Assembly (NCBI GenBank): GCA_964293305.1
Contig: CAXYYO010000070.1
Location: 1 to 5,549 of the forward strand
Direction: 5' to 3'
Length of the DNA: 5,549 nt
DNA from: CALAGJ01 sp964293305
GTDB lineage: Bacteria; Bacteroidota; Bacteroidia; Chitinophagales; Chitinophagaceae
Position 1 is the first letter of the stretch. Every line of letters begins with the position of its first letter. Below the pieces are notes generated by a model. The model was not told the origin of the DNA. It saw only the letters and a list, made by a program, of their open reading frames with translations, and ran no database searches. Shown here in pieces: positions 1-5,549 of the stretch. The position numbers were made by a program, and so were the translations under genes.

Positions 1-800
1 TACTTTTTATAGGCAAACTTATCCCGTGGATGTGTCTTAATAACCATCTTATGTGTATTGTATTTCGAAAACACTTTTTGAAGTAGAGATTTATATTCAT
101 CGTTTGTTAATATACCATCATCTACCAATGGCTGTGTCATAAAGGCAATCGATCGCTTAGATAATACGATTATATCCTCTGTAAATACATTAAATTTATT
201 CAGAATATAGTCCTTTTTTTCGTCTGTCGATTCTTGCCACATATCTTCAAGACTTTTAACATGTACCCTTTTTCCTTCTAGAACAGTAGAAGTATTTTCT
301 TCAGTCAAATAGATATCACTACAGTACTTGTTGTTACCAAAGAATTTTATTGTGACGGGTCCATATAACCATTCTTCAATTTTTGATGATAGCTTATGTT
401 GTCGTTCTTTTTGCAGTTTCAAGATATATCCAGATTTACCCATAGAATTAGAAAGGAAATTGGGACCATCTTCCAATAATGAATAGTTTCTGTTGCGAAG
501 TAGCATTCCGAACATGTGGTCTTGTGCATATAAATTTGCATTTCGCAAAAAAGGATATTTGTGATATTGTGTGAATCGTATTTTAAGTTTGTATAAAACT
601 CTATATAAAGGATTCATTTTAGTTGTGTCTTTAAACTGCGTGTAATGTTTAAATTTTTTTGCTACATTTTTATCTATTGCATGTGAAAAGAAAAAATAAG
701 TATGATTCTCTATTGTATCGATATCCATTAAGAAAATATATTGCATTAAAGAATATAGAACTACACCAGAGTATACGTGTGTTATTGTTTTTTTGCTCAT
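1..800 (-). CDS. GT52/polysialyltransferase-like glycosyltransferase, 3' end cut by window
   Basis: This is an open frame of 266 codons with no stop, starting at the ATG at 800-798 and running off the left edge of the window, so the C-terminus is missing. The product begins MSKKTITHVYSGVVLYSLMQ. Residues 93-112 read QDHMFGMLLRNRNYSLLEDG, and the E110-D111-G112 motif is typical of the bacterial sialyltransferase-related families GT52 and GT38, where the acid is the likely catalytic base. A second match is TQPLVDDG (222-229), followed by IKTHPRD (254-260), the HP motif that contacts the nucleotide of the donor in these families. GT52 proteins are usually about 300-370 residues, so roughly the last quarter is absent. 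GT52 includes sialyltransferases and also hexosyltransferases, so the sugar is unknown. No signal peptide or membrane segment is evident, which suggests a cytosolic enzyme. The start lies 1 bp after the stop of the preceding gene, which supports this ATG and co-translation. Five sampled 60-base lines average about 30% GC, lower than the YfhO gene. The coding call is firm, the superfamily is likely and the exact family is uncertain. Confidence 0.75.
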   Translation of the reverse strand, partial: MSKKTITHVYSGVVLYSLMQYIFLMDIDTIENHTYFFFSHAIDKNVAKKFKHYTQFKDTTKMNPLYRVLYKLKIRFTQYHKYPFLRNANLYAQDHMFGMLLRNRNYSLLEDGPNFLSNSMGKSGYILKLQKERQHKLSSKIEEWLYGPVTIKFFGNNKYCSDIYLTEENTSTVLEGKRVHVKSLEDMWQESTDEKKDYILNKFNVFTEDIIVLSKRSIAFMTQPLVDDGILTNDEYKSLLQKVFSKYNTHKMVIKTHPRDKFAYKK

Positions 801-801
801 C

Positions 802-1815
802 TTACAATTTGATAATTGATAATAAATATTCTATTCGTTTGGTAAAAGTGTGATTACCTAATACTATATTATAAGCTTCCTCTACAGCTGTAGTTTTATC
901 TTCTTCTAATGCACGATTTATTGCAGTAATTAGTTCTTCATCATTGTGGTATAGTTCAATTTCATTCTTAGAAAAGACAGAAGTGATATAAGGATTAGCA
1001 TCACAAACTTGAATTGCCTTTGAACCGCAGATTTCGAATACTTTTGGATTTGCTCCATCCGATTGTTGCTCCCTATGAACATTTAAAACAACATGTGCAC
1101 GATTATAATATTCATTGACTTGGTTACTATCAATGTCATGATTTTTAAATATTTTACGATGTTCTCTAAAAAGCCATTTTATAGGATTCTTATACCATGG
1201 TTTATAGATGCCATAGAATACAATCTTTCGTGTCGGGAAATGAGTAATAACTACATTTAGTATTTTTTGTCGTTTCGGAGATTTATATATTCCACCCACA
1301 AAAAGGATATCAATATCCTTTTCAATATTTAATGGTTTGTAAATAGTTTCATCTACTGCTTGAGCCAAAAAATTCACATTGTTACAATATTGCTTACACC
1401 AATCAATATCTTTTTTTTCATAACAAAAAACAAAATCTGCTTCAGGGACTAATGCTCCTAATCGATTGTCATACCTAGTAATTGAATCATACATCCAAAG
1501 GACAATTTTACTATGTTGATGAAAGAAACGTACAGTTTCTGGTAGTAAATTAATGCCCTTTATAATAAATACAAGGTCAGGATTAAATGATATATATTGT
1601 TGCTCAATGTACGTTTTCCACCTCTTTCGAGATTTTTCAACTAAGCGCTCTTTATTGCTCAAACATTTATAGAGTAAACGGTTGAATAGGCTATTAGGAT
1701 GAATAGGCTCATCGTATGTTTCAAGCATTGTATCCCATCCTAGGTTTTTGAATGCTCGTTCGATACTTTTTGGGAAATAATGAAAGGAAGGACATATAAT
1801 CAAAACTTTTGACAT
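802..1815 (-). CDS. CgeB-like GT-B glycosyltransferase, second of a tandem pair
   Basis: This 337-residue protein is built like the CgeB/DUF3880 glycosyltransferases. An N-terminal Rossmann-like half starts at MSKVLIICPSFHYF and includes PETVRFF (92-98) and VLWMYDSITR (105-114). A second Rossmann half starts near DIDILFVGG (167-175). The C-terminal half carries DGANPKVFEICGS (253-265), matching the family signature in which the Glu of FEI (E261) is expected to bind the nucleotide-sugar ribose. There is no signal peptide or membrane span, so it should act on the cytosolic face, moving a sugar from a nucleotide donor to a growing glycan. Donor and acceptor cannot be read from the sequence. It is about 55% identical over its full length to the 335-residue protein encoded just upstream, and both begin at the equivalent Met, which fixes the start. 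The gene starts 12 bp after its paralog's stop and ends 1 bp before the GT52-like gene. Database labels of 'spore maturation protein' should not be taken literally in a non-sporulating lineage. Confidence 0.88.
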   Translation of the reverse strand: MSKVLIICPSFHYFPKSIERAFKNLGWDTMLETYDEPIHPNSLFNRLLYKCLSNKERLVEKSRKRWKTYIEQQYISFNPDLVFIIKGINLLPETVRFFHQHSKIVLWMYDSITRYDNRLGALVPEADFVFCYEKKDIDWCKQYCNNVNFLAQAVDETIYKPLNIEKDIDILFVGGIYKSPKRQKILNVVITHFPTRKIVFYGIYKPWYKNPIKWLFREHRKIFKNHDIDSNQVNEYYNRAHVVLNVHREQQSDGANPKVFEICGSKAIQVCDANPYITSVFSKNEIELYHNDEELITAINRALEEDKTTAVEEAYNIVLGNHTFTKRIEYLLSIIKL

Positions 1816-1827
1816 GATCGTGATTCT
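1816..1827 (-). promoter_or_regulatory. 12-bp spacer between the paralogous glycosyltransferase genes
   Basis: This is the longest gap between adjacent genes in the window. Read on the minus strand it is AGAATCACGATC, directly after a TAA. It has a weak purine stretch (AAAGAA, counting the end of the stop codon) about 9 bases ahead of the ATG, and A at positions -3 and -6, which fits Bacteroidota start contexts. It is too short for a promoter or terminator, so the two genes should share a transcript. Confidence 0.45.
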
Positions 1828-2835
1828 TTATTTAATTAATGATAGCATTTCCTTTATTCGGTTGGTAAAAGTATGATTGGTGTAAATAAGTTGGTGAGCT
1901 GTATGAGACTCTTGGGTCATATCATGTTCCAGTGCGTATAATATGTGTTTCACCAATTCTTTTTCATTCTTATACAATCCAATTTCACCAGATGGAAAGA
2001 GTGATTTAATATACGGATTTGAATCGCAGACTTGATATGCTCCAGAACCACAGATTTCAAATACTTTAGGGTTGGCACCATTGGTTTGCTGTTCATGATG
2101 AATGTTCAGTACCACCTTGGCTCTATTGTAATATTTGTTTACTTCCTCATTATGTAAATCATGATTTTTATATATGTTACGTTTTTCTCTAAATAACCAA
2201 GAGAAAAAGCCCTTATACCATGGTTTGTATTTACCAAAAATTAATATTTTTTTATTTGGGAATGCATCTATTACAGTTTTAATATATTTCTGACGCTTTT
2301 TAGAATAGTACAACTCTCCTACGAATAAAATATCAATATCTTTCTTTAGATGTAAAGGATGATATATAGTTTCGTCACATGCTTGTGGTAGAAAATGGGC
2401 TTCTACGCCTTGTGTATGACACCATTCTATATCGCTGCTATCATAACAAAATATATAATCTACATCTTTCACTAATGCTTTCAAACGATCTATGCGAGTA
2501 ATGGAATCAAACATCCATAAAACCACTTTGCTTTTCTGTTTAAACATGCGCACTGTTTCTGGTTCTAATATTTCACCATTGACAATATAAACGATGTCAG
2601 GTGAAAACTCATGATACGCACATTCTATATCTTTTTTATTCTGTTTGCGTGATGTCTCTTCTAATGATTTTCTGTCAGTGCTTAACTGGTAACAAACTTT
2701 GTTGAAAAGCGTAAATGGATGAATAGGCACATCAAATATCAATGCCTTTGTTTCATAGCCAAGCGCAGAAAAAGCTTGCTCAATACTATGAACAAAATAG
2801 TGAAAATTTGGTCCTATTATGAGTGTCTTAGGCAT
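1828..2835 (-). CDS. CgeB-like GT-B glycosyltransferase, first of a tandem pair
   Basis: This 335-residue protein is the paralog of the next gene downstream. It has the same two-domain GT-B layout. The N-terminal half has MPKTLIIGPNFHYF at the start, PETVRMF (92-98) and VLWMFDSITR (105-114). The C-terminal half starts at DIDILFVGE (166-174) and holds YKPWYKG, WLFRE, KNHD and NGANPKVFEICGS (252-264). The FEI glutamate of the presumed donor site is intact, so both copies look active. The protein ends at TFTNRIKEMLSLIK, close to its partner's end, so neither copy is truncated. It is probably cytosolic or peripheral on the inner membrane and adds a sugar to a surface glycan precursor; the specificity is unknown. 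The ATG follows directly on the TAG stop of the YfhO-family gene with no spacer, so the two are very likely translated from one message. The initiation region is A-rich with no clear Shine-Dalgarno sequence, as is usual in Bacteroidota. The family call is strong and the function within the pathway is inferred. Confidence 0.88.
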   Translation of the reverse strand: MPKTLIIGPNFHYFVHSIEQAFSALGYETKALIFDVPIHPFTLFNKVCYQLSTDRKSLEETSRKQNKKDIECAYHEFSPDIVYIVNGEILEPETVRMFKQKSKVVLWMFDSITRIDRLKALVKDVDYIFCYDSSDIEWCHTQGVEAHFLPQACDETIYHPLHLKKDIDILFVGELYYSKKRQKYIKTVIDAFPNKKILIFGKYKPWYKGFFSWLFREKRNIYKNHDLHNEEVNKYYNRAKVVLNIHHEQQTNGANPKVFEICGSGAYQVCDSNPYIKSLFPSGEIGLYKNEKELVKHILYALEHDMTQESHTAHQLIYTNHTFTNRIKEMLSLIK

Positions 2836-2856
2836 CTACTTTTGTTTTTTTCTTTT
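2833..2856 (-). promoter_or_regulatory. A-rich translation start embedded in the upstream gene's 3' end
   Basis: The first CgeB-like gene has no spacer: its ATG (2835-2833) touches the TAG stop (2838-2836). The initiation region is therefore the last codons of the YfhO gene, a run made almost only of A that encodes the basic tail KRKKQK. No Shine-Dalgarno core is present. Bacteroidota ribosomes are known to favour A-rich, unstructured leaders over Shine-Dalgarno pairing, so this tract plausibly serves as the start signal. Confidence 0.5.
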
Positions 2857-5376
2857 ACTATATATATAATAGCCTGTGTATCCAAAAATTGTCAATAACA
2901 TCATTGAGAAACATATCATAGATATCAAATTGCCCTTTTGCACGCTATCAGGTTCAAATCTAAATACAATCTGGTGTTTACCTGCTGGGATATTGATTGC
3001 ACGTAGCATATAATTTACTCGATAGTGTTCAACATGTTTTCCATCAATAGTTGCTTTCCACCCATACGGATAATAGATTTCGGAGAATACAGCCGTTTTC
3101 CCTACGGATGATTGTGATGTGTACTCTACACTAGATGGTGTATACGTTGTTAGTTTAATAGTTGCATAAGCATCTGTTGCTGTTGTTAATTGTTCAGCCA
3201 TTTTGGCAAATGATTTGTCCAAGACCGCTGTTTTACGTAGATTAATAATGCTTAAAGCATTAGACTCTTCGTTGGCATTATTTACTATAAGCAGACTATC
3301 TACAAACCATGCATTACCCATGGAGTATGGATTTTCAATAGGTACAACCTCTCCGTTTTGTAGTGGTATAAGAGCATATTTCATGTTTAACATATTAAGC
3401 ACAGGAAATAGTTTATTGCCATCTATTGGCGTTTGAAAACCAGCACTTTCAGAAATTGCTTGAAATAATGGGTTCATTTCTGGTATAATATGTTCGTCAA
3501 TTAAATCTTGGTACCGACGTAATTTAGCGGCAGAGTAACCTCCGATAGATTTTAAATAATAACTGGTACGTGCTTCGTTAAAGGTATTGGTGCTTAAATT
3601 TAGCACTCTAAAATAGGAGGTGTCTTTTAGTAATTCTTTCTCATATGGCTGCATAGCGAACGCTCTGGTAATTTCTTTTTTAGGACGAAAGTTATCATTA
3701 TTGCAGAATCGTTTATCCACGCTCCACATGTCGGCAATAATCAAAAGTGCCAAAACGCAACCAAACCATAGATTTGCTTTGTTCGTACTTTCTTCGTTTT
3801 TTTGCTTATTAATAGTGTGTGCATAGGCAAATGTAAGTCCGCTACCAAGCAAAATGAATATAAGAGAGCGCCATGCGTCAGAACTAATCATGTCTGCACG
3901 TTGTTGTAACAATGCATTATAGGCAAATTCTGGTAATTGAGTTTTCAATTGCTCATCGTATGAAGATGTAACATCAATTTGGTTGACGAATAAAATGAGA
4001 AACAAGCAAAGTCCCCCAGTAATTCCAGCAGCAACCAAAATGTATTTTTTTAATTTTTCAAATTCAAATTCCCGTTCTGAAATAGTTTTCAGTGCTAGAA
4101 AACCAAGTAATGGCATCGTAATTTCCGCAACGATAAGGATACTTTCAACGGCGCGAAATTTATTGTACATTGGGAAATAATTGAAAAATAATTCGGTCAA
4201 AGGCATCAAATTATGTCCCCATGCTAAAAATATGGAGAATAAAGTTGCTATGAGCAAGGCCCATTTGTAAGGCCCTTTTACAATCAATAATCCTAAAAGG
4301 AATAAAAAACAAATAATAGCGCCAATGTAAACAGGCCCCGATGTAAATGCTTTTTCTCCATGATAAGTCGGTGCAGCTTCACAAAACTGTTTGGCTGCAG
4401 CCCTTGGAACACCGTTACTTACGAGCACTTTATAAAGTTTAGAATCCGTGCCAAGTGAATAGCCGCTGGCGCCACCTTCATAATTAGGAATTAACAATGT
4501 CATTGTTTCCCCAATACCGTAACTCCAAGCTGTGGCATAGTCCAAATCGAGCCCTTTGGTTTTATTCGTTTCGTCTGTTACTTTTTCCAAGTCAGAATGT
4601 CCGCCACGCATAGTTTGTTCTGCATATTCCTGATTGGCAAAAATATTGGCGCTACCACAACCTAATCCTATTAAAAAAGAGGCAAAGAAAATGGCAGAGG
4701 CAATTCCAAAATCTTTCCAACGTTTTTCTTTCCAGTGTATAGCTAATTCAGCAAAAAATAACACGCCTATCAGCATGCAAATATAGTATGACATCTGGGG
4801 ATGTATAAAAAAACCAATTATAATGAAGAACATGGTAAGGATAGACCCCCAGCCGTAAAATTTTCGATAAATAAGTAAGAAACCAACTACCACCAACGTC
4901 ATCCAAGTTATTGACATAGTTTTCCCATGATGTTGAGCTGCAATAATAATGAAGAAATAGGAAGACAACGCTATGGAGAAAGCGCCTGCCATACTAATCC
5001 ATTTGTTAATTTTAAAAGTTCGTAATAATACAAAAAACGCAACGAGGTAATAGAAAAATATAAAAATATAATTCCGTCCACCATAAAGAAAAAAATTAAA
5101 AAAAGGAGTAAGAATTTTGTTAATTAGATATTGTCCTCCACCAATTTGGTAATTGGGCATACCACTAAACATCGATCCTGTCCACCAAGTACGCTCACCT
5201 GTAGCTTCATAATGCCTAGCCGATTCTTGTACAGCCGCAGTCCCGTTGATGTTGTCACCAGCATATATGATTTTCCCCTCCAATACTGGATAAAAATACA
5301 TGACCGAAGCAATTAGAAATAATAAGGCGATGCCTAAATTAGGTAGAATTTTAGTCTTGAAGTCTAATTTTTTCAT
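2836..5376 (-). CDS. YfhO-family multi-pass membrane protein (GT-C-like)
   Basis: This is an 846-residue integral membrane protein of the YfhO family in its Bacteroidota form. About 14 hydrophobic segments are visible, roughly at 14-31, 99-118, 125-147, 154-171, 176-192, 194-213, 223-243, 347-366, 371-388, 410-430, 445-464, 503-519, 535-552 and 815-838. The first external loop holds YAGDN (38-42), whose Asp41 sits where GT-C enzymes place a catalytic acid, and SMFSGMPNYQI (68-78). Other recognisable stretches are AQHHGKTMS (147-155), PNYEGGASG (297-305), YNKFRAVES (404-412) and GGYSAAKLRRYQDL (612-625). A soluble, probably periplasmic region (about 553-814) ends in a beta-rich domain with YYPYGWKATIDG (768-779), before a last span and the basic tail KRKKQK. 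In Bacillus and Listeria, YfhO proteins glycosylate teichoic acids using lipid-linked sugars; transfer of that role to a Bacteroidota glycan is inference. No GtcA-like flippase or CsbB-like GT2 partner is in the window. The start overlaps the preceding stop as ATGA. The length is normal for the group and the gene is intact. Confidence 0.92.
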   Translation of the reverse strand: MKKLDFKTKILPNLGIALLFLIASVMYFYPVLEGKIIYAGDNINGTAAVQESARHYEATGERTWWTGSMFSGMPNYQIGGGQYLINKILTPFFNFFLYGGRNYIFIFFYYLVAFFVLLRTFKINKWISMAGAFSIALSSYFFIIIAAQHHGKTMSITWMTLVVVGFLLIYRKFYGWGSILTMFFIIIGFFIHPQMSYYICMLIGVLFFAELAIHWKEKRWKDFGIASAIFFASFLIGLGCGSANIFANQEYAEQTMRGGHSDLEKVTDETNKTKGLDLDYATAWSYGIGETMTLLIPNYEGGASGYSLGTDSKLYKVLVSNGVPRAAAKQFCEAAPTYHGEKAFTSGPVYIGAIICFLFLLGLLIVKGPYKWALLIATLFSIFLAWGHNLMPLTELFFNYFPMYNKFRAVESILIVAEITMPLLGFLALKTISEREFEFEKLKKYILVAAGITGGLCLFLILFVNQIDVTSSYDEQLKTQLPEFAYNALLQQRADMISSDAWRSLIFILLGSGLTFAYAHTINKQKNEESTNKANLWFGCVLALLIIADMWSVDKRFCNNDNFRPKKEITRAFAMQPYEKELLKDTSYFRVLNLSTNTFNEARTSYYLKSIGGYSAAKLRRYQDLIDEHIIPEMNPLFQAISESAGFQTPIDGNKLFPVLNMLNMKYALIPLQNGEVVPIENPYSMGNAWFVDSLLIVNNANEESNALSIINLRKTAVLDKSFAKMAEQLTTATDAYATIKLTTYTPSSVEYTSQSSVGKTAVFSEIYYPYGWKATIDGKHVEHYRVNYMLRAINIPAGKHQIVFRFEPDSVQKGNLISMICFSMMLLTIFGYTGYYIYSKRKKQK
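5373..5376 (-). promoter_or_regulatory. ATGA stop/start overlap (translational coupling)
   Basis: On the minus strand the sequence CTATGAAAAAA contains the ATG of the YfhO-family gene (5376-5374) and the TGA of the preceding membrane protein gene (5375-5373). This four-base overlap is a classic arrangement for termination-reinitiation. The upstream 20 bases are A-rich and contain only a poor purine match (AAAAGAACC), so translation of the YfhO gene probably depends partly on ribosomes finishing the previous gene. The overlap is seen directly; the coupling is inferred. Confidence 0.7.
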
Positions 5377-5549
5377 AGTTTTTTGGTTCTTTTTTTTATG
5401 TTATGTTTGCTCCAAGCTAAGTGGAGTAACTGTTCTACTTCCGATGAGATACCCCAATAATAAACAGCTGTAATCCCAGCTACGCATAAAATGCTGGTTC
5501 TTAATACAGCTTCGGCTATTTGCCATGTTAAACTTGGTGCTATAGCTAA
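5373..5549 (-). CDS. C-terminal end of a membrane protein, possibly Wzx-type flippase (5' part outside window)
   Basis: The last 58 codons of a gene enter from the right edge and end at the TGA at 5375-5373. The visible product starts LAIAPSLTWQIAEAVLRTSI, continues through one hydrophobic segment (about residues 15-32, with LCVAGITAVYYW), then an amphipathic stretch (SSEVEQLLHLAWS), and closes with a strongly basic tail, KKRTKKL. A final transmembrane helix followed by a positive tail fits a polytopic inner-membrane protein with a cytosolic C-terminus. An upstream position next to YfhO and glycosyltransferase genes makes an oligosaccharide flippase (Wzx/MATE-like) the best guess, but no diagnostic motif lies in this fragment. 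Another possibility is a different polytopic glycan-locus protein. The frame is supported by being open throughout and by its ATGA overlap with the next gene. That it is coding is likely; its identity is weak. Confidence 0.65.
   Translation of the reverse strand, partial: LAIAPSLTWQIAEAVLRTSILCVAGITAVYYWGISSEVEQLLHLAWSKHNIKKRTKKL

Noticed and set aside
659..853. Plus-strand open frame of 64 codons across the junction of the last two genes.
   Set aside because: It overlaps two well-supported minus-strand genes with recognisable families, has low-complexity composition and has no recognisable domain. It is most likely a chance frame in AT-rich DNA.
1190..2224. Identical 14-base stretches (TTATACCATGGTTT at about 1190 and 2214) that could look like a dispersed repeat.
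   Set aside because: Both encode the same conserved YKPWYK segment of the two paralogous glycosyltransferases, so the match is explained by gene duplication.
3203..4180. Three plus-strand open frames (3203-3436, 3620-3826, 3983-4180) of 65-77 codons.
   Set aside because: All lie fully inside the intact YfhO-family gene on the other strand and show no domain or independent start context. They are antisense shadows.
5124..5316. Short frames on both strands (5124-5312 minus, 5131-5316 plus).
   Set aside because: Both fall within the N-terminal coding region of the YfhO gene, whose frame carries conserved family motifs there (YAGDN and SMFSGMPNYQI).
5383..5398. T-rich run on the plus strand that could be read as a terminator.
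   Set aside because: There is no GC-rich hairpin next to it and it codes for the Lys/Arg tail of the upstream protein. The A-rich minus strand would not make a U-tract in the direction of transcription.
5377..5420. Possible promoter ahead of the YfhO gene in the AT-rich stretch.
   Set aside because: No Bacteroidota -7 element (TAnnTTTG) was found on the minus strand, and the stretch is coding for the preceding gene's tail. A shared upstream promoter is simpler.

Overview
The window looks like an internal slice of a cell-surface glycan locus (capsule, O-antigen or protein O-glycan type). All recognisable genes lie on the minus strand. The organism is probably a member of the Bacteroidota, most likely Bacteroidales. 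The evidence is low GC content, the characteristic Bacteroidota form of the large YfhO-family membrane protein, A-rich gene starts without a clear Shine-Dalgarno sequence, and very tight gene packing. I cannot name a genus.

In the direction of transcription (high to low coordinates) there are five genes. First is the C-terminal end of a membrane protein (5549-5373), possibly a Wzx-type flippase. It overlaps by an ATGA the start of an 846-residue YfhO-family multi-pass membrane protein (5376-2836), presumed to be a GT-C-fold glycan-modifying enzyme. Next come two tandem paralogous CgeB-like GT-B glycosyltransferases (2835-1828 and 1815-802), about 55% identical by hand alignment. Last is a 3'-truncated gene (800-1), cut by the window edge, whose product carries the motifs of the GT52/polysialyltransferase group (an E-D-G motif and an HPRD motif).

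The junctions are a 4-base overlap, 0 bp, 12 bp and 1 bp. No promoter or terminator was found and no stretch over 13 bases is non-coding, so this is most simply the middle of one long transcript. A working model is that the cytosolic glycosyltransferases (the CgeB pair and the GT52-like protein) build or decorate a lipid-linked oligosaccharide. The upstream membrane protein may export it, and the YfhO-like protein may modify it on the periplasmic side. That model is inferred from gene families and gene order; no substrate can be read from the sequence.

The most interesting points are the tandem CgeB-like pair, with the strongest conservation in the C-terminal half, and the truncated sialyltransferase-like gene. 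I did not find a clearly new kind of system, RNA gene, mobile element, CRISPR array or non-coding repeat.
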